64,000 bases of DNA from Candidatus Chryseopegocella kryptomonas (GCF_001536065.1 NZ_CZVW01000005.1:1-64000), one strand, 5' to 3'. Shown: positions 26,344 to 34,137, counted from the stretch's first letter. The notes: generated by a model from the sequence alone, not told the origin. Made by a program: numbers and translations.

Positions 26344-27366
26344 ATGTTTAGATATTTTCCCTTGCTTTTATTAATTACAAGTTTTGTGTTTTCACAATCA
26401 CCGCATGGCGAAATTAAAATTGATTGCTCAAACTGTCATACAACATCTGAATGGATACCGATAAAGGAAAAAATTGACTTTGATCACTCAACGACTGGCT
26501 TTCCACTGCTTGACTCACACGCTGGACTTAATTGTATTGATTGTCATAAGAAAGAAAAAGATGGAAGTTTAATTTTTTCTAAAGTTGAATCAAGATGTTC
26601 TGCCTGCCATTTTGATTTTCACAATGGCAACCTTGGAGACAAATGTCAGAGTTGTCATTCTTTCAAGACATGGAAATTATATGATGTTGTAAGAAAACAC
26701 AACAAATCAAGATTTCCTCTCCTTGGCGCTCATGCATCTGTAAAGTGCGAAAGTTGTCATTTAAAAAATGGGATCTTTCAAACTTATTTAATTCCACTTG
26801 AATGCATATCCTGCCACGAGAAAAATTACATTGAAGCGAAAAAACCAAACCATATCTCTTTAAATTTCAGCAAAAACTGCAATGATTGCCATACGATTAA
26901 AACAGTTTCGTGGCATGGGGAAAGAGCGTTTCACAACAAAACTGGATTTCCTCTAACAGGGGCTCATGCTATTATATCCTGTGATAAATGCCATCAAAAC
27001 TGGGAATTTAACTTAACTTTGCCCGCAGATTGTTACAGCTGTCATAAAACGCAATATGAACAAACAACAAATCCAAATCATCAACTTGCTGGTTTCCCAA
27101 CCAATTGCTCAGTTTGTCACAATACCTCAAGCTGGAGACCTGCAACTAATTTTGATCACGATAAAAACTTTTTCAGAATTTACTCGGGAGAGCATAGAAA
27201 CAAATGGAGAAGTTGCAACGATTGTCATATTAATCCAGCGGATTACAAAAACTTTTCATGCATCACATATTGCCATTCGCAAGCTTCAACTGATAGAAAG
27301 CATAGAAATGTATCTGGTTATAGATATGAAAGTTCTGCTTGCTATTCTTGCCATAGAAATGTTTAA
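26344..27366 (+). CDS. Exported multiheme cytochrome c with 13 haem motifs
   Basis: This 340-residue protein has a signal peptide (MFRYFPLLLLITSFVFSQ). It has 12 CxxCH sites and one CxxxCH (CITYCH) near the end, so up to 13 haems. The N-terminus (SPHGEIKIDCSNCHTTSEW) and C-terminus (NVSGYRYESSACYSCHRNV) match those of the upstream 22-haem protein, so this looks like a shorter paralogue lacking the central triheme units. An alternative ATG at 26313 overlaps the upstream stop and would add ten residues (MFKNKNFYRK). The outer-membrane barrel gene follows after 19 bases. Confidence 0.9.
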   Translation: MFRYFPLLLLITSFVFSQSPHGEIKIDCSNCHTTSEWIPIKEKIDFDHSTTGFPLLDSHAGLNCIDCHKKEKDGSLIFSKVESRCSACHFDFHNGNLGDKCQSCHSFKTWKLYDVVRKHNKSRFPLLGAHASVKCESCHLKNGIFQTYLIPLECISCHEKNYIEAKKPNHISLNFSKNCNDCHTIKTVSWHGERAFHNKTGFPLTGAHAIISCDKCHQNWEFNLTLPADCYSCHKTQYEQTTNPNHQLAGFPTNCSVCHNTSSWRPATNFDHDKNFFRIYSGEHRNKWRSCNDCHINPADYKNFSCITYCHSQASTDRKHRNVSGYRYESSACYSCHRNV

Positions 27367-27370
27367 AAAC
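27337..27370 (+). repeat. 34-bp direct repeat, copy 2 (3' end of the 13-haem gene)
   Basis: This copy is identical to 26292-26325. Recombination between the two would delete the 1045-bp interval, removing the 13-haem gene while leaving an intact stop and end on the 22-haem gene. Confidence 0.9.
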
Positions 27371-27385
27371 TAAATTTGGTGCTCT

Positions 27386-29014
27386 ATGATAACTTCAAAG
27401 TTTAAAATCTTGTTTTTTGCGACGGTATCTCTGTTATTATTTAAACTCCACTTATTCGCTCAGATAAAAAAGGATACAATTGAAATAAAAGGTAAAGTAA
27501 TTTTTTTAACAATTGACGAAGTTTATTTTGACATCGGCGCAAAAGATGGGCTCTCGGTAAATGACACAGTATTAATTTTCAGAAATGACTCAAAAATTGA
27601 CTCATTGTTTATCACAGATATTTCAGAACAGTATTCTAAAGCAAAATCAGAATTTGAGAAAGTCAAAAATATAAAAATTGGGGATATCGCCGTAGTGCGA
27701 AAAATTAAAGAACAAGTCCAAGAACAACACGAGGTAAAAATTTTATCCGAACAAAACAAAGAAAACAATGTAAAGCTACAAACTGAAAAGGTTGAATTTA
27801 AAGCCTTAACTAAAAAAGGACAGACATTAAAGTCGCATGGCAGGATTGCACTACAAAATTATTCCCTGTTTTCACAATCTTACAGCTATCAAAGACCCGC
27901 TCTTTTATTCGTTGCAAATTTTGACAAGTTCTTTTTTGACAATCTAAAAATTAACACCTATGCAAAAATTGAGAATAATTTCTCAAAAAGTCCAATTTCG
28001 TCAAATAAACAAACCCGGCTTTTGATTTACCAACTCTCAATTGAATACCAACTCACAAATCTTGTCCTTTCGGCAGGAAGGATTTTCCCATACCAAAGCC
28101 CGGGCATCGGCGGAAGCGATGGAATTCAACTAATGATGAGAAATCAAACTCTTTCATTTGGCTTTGTAGCGGGAACTCAACCACAAATGGACAACAACAC
28201 ATTCAACTTTTCAAATCCAAAATTTTCGTTTTTTATCGCAAAAGATTTTAGAAATTCATCAATCTCCGGAAGAATGTCGCTCTCATACTCAAAAATTCTC
28301 AAAAACAGAAAACTAGAAGAAGAATTCCTTTATGTTCAAAACTTCATCAGAGTTAGCAAATTAACAGATATATATCTATCTGCGCAGGTTGATTTAAACA
28401 AATCAACAAATGGACAAACTGTTAAAAAATTAAATTTCCGAAATGTTTTCACATCTTTGTCATTTACACCATTGAACTGGTTCAGATTCTCACTTGATTT
28501 TAACACTTATAGAAGCGCATATCTTTTTGAAACAATGAAAAATTTGCCGGACTCAATCATTGATAAAAGATTTAGAAGCGATCTCCGCGGTAGATTTTAT
28601 ATAAACCTGCCTTTTGACATAACTTTAAATTTAACTTCATCACTTCGCTCAATTCAAGGCGAAAAAAGAAAAGATTCTTTTTCATCTGGGTATGTCAGCA
28701 TTGACGATATTTTTTCATCAGGGTTTGACATAACAGCTGGTTTATCATACGCAAATACACGTTTCAGCAAAATTTTGAGCGAAGAAATTTCATTTGAAAA
28801 ATTTTTCAGTAATAGAAACATCGGATTGAATTGCAATTTTACCTCATACGCTTATACAGCGTCCGTTGGTGAGAAATTTACAAATTTAATTTTGCGCGCT
28901 GGCTTTATTTTTAACATTGGCAAAAGTTATAGCGTTTTAATTGACTATGAAAGAAACTGGCAAAAATCAGCAGGCACAAATTTAATTTTCGGTGAGATCT
29001 CGTATAGATTCTAA
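27386..29014 (+). CDS. Outer-membrane beta-barrel protein with small N-terminal domain
   Basis: This 542-residue protein has a signal peptide ending near LHLFAQ. A small beta domain follows at about residues 30-105 (VYFDIGAKDGLSVNDTVLIF), then a charged linker. From about 150 to the end there are regularly alternating beta strands ending in aromatic residues, and the last residue is Phe (EISYRF), the outer-membrane barrel signature. About 18 to 20 strands fit the length. I found no haem motif. Lying directly after three multiheme cytochromes, it is a candidate porin sheath of a porin-cytochrome conduit, although it has no recognised similarity to MtrB. Confidence 0.78.
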   Translation: MITSKFKILFFATVSLLLFKLHLFAQIKKDTIEIKGKVIFLTIDEVYFDIGAKDGLSVNDTVLIFRNDSKIDSLFITDISEQYSKAKSEFEKVKNIKIGDIAVVRKIKEQVQEQHEVKILSEQNKENNVKLQTEKVEFKALTKKGQTLKSHGRIALQNYSLFSQSYSYQRPALLFVANFDKFFFDNLKINTYAKIENNFSKSPISSNKQTRLLIYQLSIEYQLTNLVLSAGRIFPYQSPGIGGSDGIQLMMRNQTLSFGFVAGTQPQMDNNTFNFSNPKFSFFIAKDFRNSSISGRMSLSYSKILKNRKLEEEFLYVQNFIRVSKLTDIYLSAQVDLNKSTNGQTVKKLNFRNVFTSLSFTPLNWFRFSLDFNTYRSAYLFETMKNLPDSIIDKRFRSDLRGRFYINLPFDITLNLTSSLRSIQGEKRKDSFSSGYVSIDDIFSSGFDITAGLSYANTRFSKILSEEISFEKFFSNRNIGLNCNFTSYAYTASVGEKFTNLILRAGFIFNIGKSYSVLIDYERNWQKSAGTNLIFGEISYRF

Positions 29015-29033
29015 AAATCAACAGAGATTATTT

Positions 29034-30344
29034 ATGGAAACATTAGCGACGCTTGGCATCACTATTTTTTTGATCTTCGTTATTTTTGTTCCGTATTACA
29101 TTAGATTCAGGAGAAAAGAGGAATTAGCAAAGAAAAAACTTGAAGAAGCTAAAATTGATGGATTGGTTGAAGCATACGGGCTTCATCCAAAAATAGATCA
29201 AAATGTTTGCATAGGTTGCGGTAGCTGTGTTAAGGCTTGTCCAGAAGGAGATGTCCTTGAAGTTGTTGAAGGTAAGGCGACGATCATAAATGGTTATAAA
29301 TGTGTTGGACATGGCTTATGTGCCCAAGTATGTCCTGTTGGAGCAATTGAACTTGTTCTTGGTAGCCCGACAAAAGTTATTGAAGTCCCAGAAGTTGATG
29401 AAAATTATCAAACGAATGTTGAGGGCATCTTTATCATAGGCGAACTTGGTGGTATCGGATTAATTAGAAACGCGGTTGAACAAGCAAAAAAATGTATTGA
29501 ATATATCGCAAAAAATAGACCCAAAAGCGAAACCCAAGAACAATATGACCTTATAATTGTAGGTGCTGGTCCGGCTGGATTGACCGCCTCTCTTTCTGCG
29601 CTAAAATACAAACTAAAATACATAACGCTTGAACAAGAAGAGAACATCGGAGGAACAATTTTGCACTATCCAAGACAAAAAATTGTAATGACTTTTCCCG
29701 TTGAACTTCCACTCTATGGCAAGTTGAAATTTTATGAAGTTCCAAAGGAGACGCTATATCAAGCTTGGATTGAAATTGTTAATAAATTTTCTCTAAACAT
29801 AAAGACGGAGCAAAAAGTTGTTGACATTGTAGTTGAAGATGGGCTTTTCAAAGTTTTAACTGAAAAAGGAGAAAGTTATTATGCCAAAAATGTCGTCCTT
29901 GCCCTTGGAAGGCGCGGGTCTCCGAGAAAACTTGGCGTTCCAGGTGAAGAACTTGGCAAAGTTTCATACAAATTAATTGAAGCAGAAAATTACAACAACT
30001 GCAACATCCTTGTAGTTGGTGGAGGAGACAGCGCTGTGGAATCCGCAATGGCTTTAGCAAATCAAATAAACAACAACATCACGATTTCATACCGTGGGGA
30101 TGCTTTCAAATCAATAAAGCAAAGAAATCGCGAAAGAATTCAAAAATATATACAAGAGGGCAAAATCAAAGTGATTTTTAATTCAAATGTCAAAGAGATA
30201 AAACCTAATTCGGTAATTTTAAAAACTCTAAACGGAGAGATTGAACTCCCGAACGATTATGTTTTTATCTTTATAGGTGGAACCCTTCCATACGATCTGC
30301 TTAAAAAGATTGGGGTGAAAATAATTCAAAAAAGCGGTAATTAA
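29034..30344 (+). CDS. Membrane-anchored ferredoxin/FAD-dependent NAD(P) oxidoreductase
   Basis: This 436-residue protein has one N-terminal membrane segment (about residues 4-24). Two Fe-S sites follow at about 60-105, and then a thioredoxin-reductase-like FAD/NAD(P) domain (IIVGAGPAGLTASLSA at about 170, ILVVGGGDSAVESAMALA at about 325). No CxxC redox disulfide is present in the NAD domain, so it is not a thioredoxin reductase. The first cluster motif is regular (CIGCGSCVKACP). The second reads CVGHGLCAQVCP, with His where the second Cys is expected. It could connect NAD(P)H or ferredoxin to the membrane cytochrome of the same operon. ATG 29034 is preferred over GTG 28992, which overlaps the barrel gene. 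Confidence 0.8.
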   Translation: METLATLGITIFLIFVIFVPYYIRFRRKEELAKKKLEEAKIDGLVEAYGLHPKIDQNVCIGCGSCVKACPEGDVLEVVEGKATIINGYKCVGHGLCAQVCPVGAIELVLGSPTKVIEVPEVDENYQTNVEGIFIIGELGGIGLIRNAVEQAKKCIEYIAKNRPKSETQEQYDLIIVGAGPAGLTASLSALKYKLKYITLEQEENIGGTILHYPRQKIVMTFPVELPLYGKLKFYEVPKETLYQAWIEIVNKFSLNIKTEQKVVDIVVEDGLFKVLTEKGESYYAKNVVLALGRRGSPRKLGVPGEELGKVSYKLIEAENYNNCNILVVGGGDSAVESAMALANQINNNITISYRGDAFKSIKQRNRERIQKYIQEGKIKVIFNSNVKEIKPNSVILKTLNGEIELPNDYVFIFIGGTLPYDLLKKIGVKIIQKSGN

Positions 30345-30352
30345 CCCAACCT

Positions 30353-30381
30353 TTGCAAATTAACACGCATAGTTGTAAATT
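30353..30381 (+). promoter_or_regulatory. Promoter of the BpsA-like gene
   Basis: TTGCAA and TAAATT are separated by 17 bases, about 29 bases upstream of the start codon. It suggests that the polyamine gene is not simply the tail of the cytochrome operon. Confidence 0.5.
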
Positions 30382-30409
30382 TATTTAAAAAAATTCAAAG
30401 GCGGTGGTT

Positions 30410-31435
30410 ATGGCGAACGAAAGGATAAAGAATCAAATTTTACGCTCGCTTTCATCTGGACCGAAAACTTTCTGGGAAATTATGAACCGACAGGATGGAA
30501 CCCTGAAAGAACTATACCAAACCTTGAACAAACTCTTAAAAGAAAATGTGATAAAAAGAGAAAACGATATTTTTTATCTCAATGGTCAACCTAAACTAAA
30601 AACATATCCTGATCCAAGATGTGAGAATTGTAGAGGCGGGATACAAATAAAAGGTGATTACATCAAAATTTTTGAAACTTATAAAGAGATCGTAAAAAAC
30701 AGACCTCTGCCATCAATTGAATATGACCAAGGTTTTATAAGCGCTGAAGATGCGATAAGAAGAGCAATTTTCATGTATGAAAGAGGAGACATTGAAGGAA
30801 AATCAATCTTTATCCTTGGAGACGATGACCTTGTAAGCATTGTAATTGGATTGCTTGGCGTTGCAAAAAATATAACTGTTCTTGAAATAGATAAGAGATT
30901 AAACGATTTCATAAACGATGTCGCAAAAGAATACAATCTGAACATCAAAACCATAACACACGATGTCCTTGATTCCTTTCCGAGAAAAGAAATGAACAAA
31001 TATGATACCTTCCTCACTGATCCTGTTGAGACATTGCAGGGCTTCATACTTTTCATTTACAGATGTATGCAGGCATTGAAAAAGAGAAATTCGGTTGGGT
31101 ATTTTGGGCTTACGCACATTGAAGCAAATCTTGAAAAGTGGTATCAAATTCAAAGGTTTATACTTTCAACAGGGATGGTTATAACGGATATAATTCGTGA
31201 TTTCTCATATTATCCCGAAGATGAAAATCAATGGATTGAAAATTATAATTATTACCTCATAAACAGAAAACTCAAAATCGGCATTCCTAATGTCAATTGG
31301 TTCAGGTCCTCATTTTTTAGAGTTGAGGCGTATGACAAAATTAAACTTAGAAAACTTCCGAAAATAAAATCAGTCCACGATTTATATGTTGATAATGAAG
31401 CTTGGTGCACGGTTGAACTTGACAGTTGGAAATGA
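30410..31435 (+). CDS. bpsA: N4-bis(aminopropyl)spermidine synthase family protein
   Basis: This 341-residue protein matches the BpsA family (DUF43), which adds two aminopropyl groups from decarboxylated SAM to spermidine and so makes branched polyamines. An N-terminal winged-helix-like domain (about 1-65) with a CENCRG motif precedes a Rossmann methyltransferase-like domain. The domain has SIFILGDDDLVSIVIGLLG and DTFLTDPVETLQGF as the substrate and catalytic loops. Known members come from Thermus, Aquifex and hyperthermophilic archaea, where branched polyamines stabilise nucleic acids at high temperature. The ATG at 30410 has AAAGGCGG upstream, so the GTG at 30404 was not used. Confidence 0.85.
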   Translation: MANERIKNQILRSLSSGPKTFWEIMNRQDGTLKELYQTLNKLLKENVIKRENDIFYLNGQPKLKTYPDPRCENCRGGIQIKGDYIKIFETYKEIVKNRPLPSIEYDQGFISAEDAIRRAIFMYERGDIEGKSIFILGDDDLVSIVIGLLGVAKNITVLEIDKRLNDFINDVAKEYNLNIKTITHDVLDSFPRKEMNKYDTFLTDPVETLQGFILFIYRCMQALKKRNSVGYFGLTHIEANLEKWYQIQRFILSTGMVITDIIRDFSYYPEDENQWIENYNYYLINRKLKIGIPNVNWFRSSFFRVEAYDKIKLRKLPKIKSVHDLYVDNEAWCTVELDSWK

Positions 31436-31437
31436 AC

Positions 31438-32700
31438 TCAACTTAAAAGATACGATGAAATTTTTGGAAGGTGTCTTTTTTCTATCTTAATTTTTAGGGT
31501 CAAATGTTCATCATCCGTATATTTCACATCAAGAACTTCACCAAGTTTGTAAATTAGAGACATCGCTTCAGAATTTGAAACGCTTACTTTTCCTGTAATT
31601 TCAACATAATAATCATCAATGATGCTTAAAATTTTATCTTTCAATGCTTGGATATTAACACCACGCGATGCGGAGATAAAGACCGCATCTTTAAATTCAT
31701 TTGCAAGATTGTAAATCAAACTTCTATCTTCAAGTTTATCAATTTTGTTAAATGCGGTAATTATTGGCTTATCAAGAGCACCAAGTTCATCAAGCGTTTG
31801 CTCAACAACTTTAATTTGTTCTCTAAAATTCACAGCTGAAATATCAACAACATGAATTAAGATGTCTGCTTCAACAATTTCATCAAGGGTTGATTTGAAA
31901 GATGCGATGAGATGATGTGGTAATTTTCTTATGAAACCAACCGTGTCCGTGAGTAAAATTTTTCTCGTTGGTGATAATCTGACGACTCTTGTCGTTGCAT
32001 CAAGAGTTGCAAATAATTTATCTTCAACATAAACGTTTGCATCAGCCATAACATTTAGAAGGGTTGATTTTCCTGCGTTCGTGTAGCCAACGAGAGCAAC
32101 TCTGAAAATATCTCGTCTTCCCTTTCTTTGAACTTTTCTTTGATTATCAATTTCGTTAAGCTTTCTTTTCAAAATAGCGATTTTTCTCTTAACAAGCCGT
32201 CTATCAGTTTCAAGTTGAGTTTCACCTGGACCCTTCGTCCCAATCCCACCATATTGTTTTGAAAGATGTCTCCATTTTCCGGTTAATCTCGGGAGAAGAT
32301 ACTCAAGCTGGGCAAGTTCAACCTGAATTTTCGCAGACGCTGTTCTTGCGTGCGAAGCGAAAATATCAAGGATAAGGGTTGTTCTGTCTATAACTTTACA
32401 GTTAATAACTTCCTCAAGATTTCTGACTTGTGCTCCGGAAAGATCATCATCAAAAATTACAATATCTATTTTATCTTCATCAACCATCTTTGCTATTTGC
32501 TCTGCTTTTCCCCTTCCAATGAAGAAAGCCGGATCAGGTCTTTCTCTTTCTTGATAAACTCTGTAAATCACATCAGCTCCTGCAGTATCAGCAAGAAGTT
32601 CAAGTTCATCAAGATATTCCTCAACCTGCGCCCTTGTTTGATTTGGAAAGATAACTCCAACGATTATAGCTCTTTCCCGCTCTCTGTTGTTATACGCCAA
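31438..32700 (-). CDS. hflX: GTPase HflX
   Basis: HflX is a ribosome-associated GTPase that splits stalled 70S ribosomes, especially under heat stress. The 420-residue protein has the HflX N-terminal domain with FFIGRGKAEQIAKMVDED and the linker GGIGTKGPGETQLETDRR. The G domain follows: G1 GYTNAGKST, G3 DTVGF, and G4 NKID. No ATG exists at the N-terminus. TTG at 32700 (MAYNNRERERAIIVGV) gives the usual length and is the probable start. It converges on bpsA with two bases between stop codons and has its own promoter candidate at 32754-32781. Confidence 0.94.
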   Translation of the reverse strand: MAYNNRERERAIIVGVIFPNQTRAQVEEYLDELELLADTAGADVIYRVYQERERPDPAFFIGRGKAEQIAKMVDEDKIDIVIFDDDLSGAQVRNLEEVINCKVIDRTTLILDIFASHARTASAKIQVELAQLEYLLPRLTGKWRHLSKQYGGIGTKGPGETQLETDRRLVKRKIAILKRKLNEIDNQRKVQRKGRRDIFRVALVGYTNAGKSTLLNVMADANVYVEDKLFATLDATTRVVRLSPTRKILLTDTVGFIRKLPHHLIASFKSTLDEIVEADILIHVVDISAVNFREQIKVVEQTLDELGALDKPIITAFNKIDKLEDRSLIYNLANEFKDAVFISASRGVNIQALKDKILSIIDDYYVEITGKVSVSNSEAMSLIYKLGEVLDVKYTDDEHLTLKIKIEKRHLPKISSYLLS

Positions 32701-32753
32701 ATCTCGCTTTTTAACTCTGCTTTGTTTTTATTTCTTTTTCATTTTCCGTTTAT

Positions 32754-32781
32754 AATTTAAACAAGAATTCCAAAAAATCAA
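32754..32781 (-). promoter_or_regulatory. Promoter of hflX
   Basis: On the minus strand TTGATT is followed after 16 bases by TAAATT and then ATA. The hexamers and spacing are identical to those of the candidate nuo promoter at 58992-59019. Confidence 0.45.
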
Positions 32782-32847
32782 GTTTCATAAAACTAACCTC
32801 CGATTTTGTCTTCTTAAATACCCCAGATCCAATCCAGCCACTTAAAC

Positions 32848-32876
32848 TTGACTTTTAGATTTTGATTTATTATATT
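32848..32876 (+). promoter_or_regulatory. Promoter of the cytochrome P460 gene
   Basis: TTGACT and TATATT are separated by 17 bases. The -10 element reads TATATTTG, an exact match to the Bacteroidota TAnnTTTG motif. The start is expected inside the palindrome that follows. Confidence 0.65.
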
Positions 32877-32877
32877 T

Positions 32878-32892
32878 GTTAGGAATCCTAAC
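32878..32892. promoter_or_regulatory. Operator candidate over the cytochrome P460 promoter
   Basis: GTTAGGAATCCTAAC is a perfect 7-bp inverted repeat around one central base. It begins in the last base of the TATATTTG element and covers the expected start, which is the classical position of a repressor site. The MarR-type gene 580 bases downstream is the nearest regulator. Confidence 0.6.
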
Positions 32893-32922
32893 TAATTTAA
32901 AAACTAAACTTATGGTGTAGCT

Positions 32923-33414
32923 ATGATTAAAAAAGCAATTCTTCTCGTCGGGCTTGTTTCTCTTGCCGTTTCAATATCAATTCTCAATCTCGCCGGTGAA
33001 TCAAAATCAACTGTTCCATACCCAGAGGGATACCGCAACTGGGTTCATGTAAAATCAATGCTTATCTTACAAGGTCATCCGCTTTACGATGCTTTTGGTG
33101 GAATTCATCATATTTACGCAAACAGCAAAGCCCTCACCGGCTATAAAACAGGCAAATTCCCTGATGGTTCTGTAATTGTTTTTGATCTTCTTGAAGCGAA
33201 ATTTGAAAATAACACATATGTTGAGGGTGAGAGAAAAGTTGTTGGAGTGATGTATAAGGATTCAAGGAAGTTCAAAGAAACTGGTGGATGGGGGTTTGAA
33301 GCGTTCAAGGGAAATACGAAAGAAAGGGTCGTCAAAAATGCTGAACAAGATTGTTTTTCCTGCCATGCGTCGCAGGAATCAACAGATTTTGTTTTTAGTC
33401 AATACAGGAAGTAA
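32923..33414 (+). CDS. Cytochrome P460 family protein
   Basis: This 163-residue exported protein has a signal peptide (about residues 1-24), the P460 fold with PYPEGYRNWVHVKSM, KFPDGSVIVFDLLEA and GGWGFEAFKGNT, and one haem site CFSCH at about 144-148. Cytochromes P460 and the related cytochromes c'-beta bind or oxidise hydroxylamine and nitric oxide in the periplasm. The Lys that cross-links to haem in true P460 cannot be settled without a structure-based alignment, so an NO-binding c'-beta-like role is equally possible. It forms a single-gene unit with a promoter, a palindromic operator and a terminator. Confidence 0.87.
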   Translation: MIKKAILLVGLVSLAVSISILNLAGESKSTVPYPEGYRNWVHVKSMLILQGHPLYDAFGGIHHIYANSKALTGYKTGKFPDGSVIVFDLLEAKFENNTYVEGERKVVGVMYKDSRKFKETGGWGFEAFKGNTKERVVKNAEQDCFSCHASQESTDFVFSQYRK

Positions 33415-33427
33415 ATTTTAAGCAAAT

Positions 33428-33454
33428 AGCGGGGCTTTCGTGCCCCGCTTTTTT
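33428..33454 (+). terminator. Intrinsic terminator of the cytochrome P460 gene
   Basis: An 8-bp stem (AGCGGGGC with GCCCCGCT) with a 6-base loop is followed by TTTTTT, 13 bases after the stop codon. Confidence 0.93.
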
Positions 33455-33474
33455 GAAATAAAACCAAGTTTGAA

Positions 33475-34101
33475 ATGACTTCTATCTTTGATCCAAAAGA
33501 ACAAAGTGAAAACATTGATTTTAAAATTCTCGCTGGGCTTGAGAGAATCTCAAGAGTATTTAGAACTCTGCTCTGGGATGTTTCAAAAGATGTAAATTTA
33601 AGCCCAATTCAAATTCAGTTCTTAACATATCTTCTTTTCAATCCACCTCAAAGATGTCGCATTACCGACATAGCAAATGAGTTTAATCTTACAAAAGCAA
33701 CTGTAAGCGATGCGATTTCATCACTTGAAATAAAAAATTTAATTTCAAAAATTGAAAGCAAAGATGATAAAAGAAGTTACATCATCAAACTAACTCCAAA
33801 AGGTAGAAAAGTTGCCGGACAGATTTCATCTTGGGCTGATGCTTTGAAGGATAGTTTGAAAAAATTTAACAAAGAAGAAAAAGAAACGATACTTACTTTT
33901 ATATTCAAATTGATAGAGTCGCTTTACAACGCTGGAATTATAACACTTCAAAGAATGTGTTTTTCCTGCGCATATTTTCAGAAAAACGCTCACCCGGATT
34001 CAGATTCACCTCACCATTGCAATTTTCTTAACAAACCCCTTTCAATTGTTGAACTCCGACTTGATTGTGAAGATTATGTCAGCATTTCCAACGAAGAGTA
34101 A
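33475..34101 (+). CDS. MarR-family regulator with Cys-rich C-terminal extension
   Basis: This 208-residue protein has a MarR winged-helix core. The recognition helix region is RITDIANEFNLTKATVSDAI and the wing is SKDDKRSYIIKLTPKG. The tail beyond about residue 155 carries four cysteines (C162, C165, C182, C198; pattern CxxC-x16-C-x15-C) and the motif HPDSDSPHHC, which could bind a metal or an Fe-S cluster. Such a site would let it sense iron, oxygen or nitric oxide. It lies directly after the cytochrome P460 unit, whose promoter carries a palindrome, so it is a reasonable candidate for its repressor. Confidence 0.85.
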   Translation: MTSIFDPKEQSENIDFKILAGLERISRVFRTLLWDVSKDVNLSPIQIQFLTYLLFNPPQRCRITDIANEFNLTKATVSDAISSLEIKNLISKIESKDDKRSYIIKLTPKGRKVAGQISSWADALKDSLKKFNKEEKETILTFIFKLIESLYNAGIITLQRMCFSCAYFQKNAHPDSDSPHHCNFLNKPLSIVELRLDCEDYVSISNEE

Positions 34102-34108
34102 TCAATGC

Positions 34109-34137
34109 TTGAAATTTTCAAAATTTTGAATTAACAT
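34109..34137 (+). promoter_or_regulatory. Promoter of the DPP-IV-like gene
   Basis: TTGAAA and TAACAT are separated by 17 bases. The expected start near 34144 falls next to the TTG at 34147, which favours the downstream ATG 34171 as the translation start. Confidence 0.4.

Noticed and set aside
28992-29034. GTG start that would extend the oxidoreductase into the barrel gene
   Set aside because: ATG 29034 begins directly before the membrane anchor, while the extension is polar and overlaps the last codons of the barrel gene.
29034-30344. Annotation as thioredoxin reductase
   Set aside because: The NAD domain lacks the CxxC redox disulfide and the N-terminus carries a membrane helix and ferredoxin sites.
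32750-32788. 12-codon frame on the minus strand (MKLDFLEFLFKL) with a good GGAGG site upstream of hflX
   Set aside because: It overlaps the candidate hflX promoter, so its ribosome binding site would lie outside the hflX mRNA. It is too short to judge as a leader peptide.
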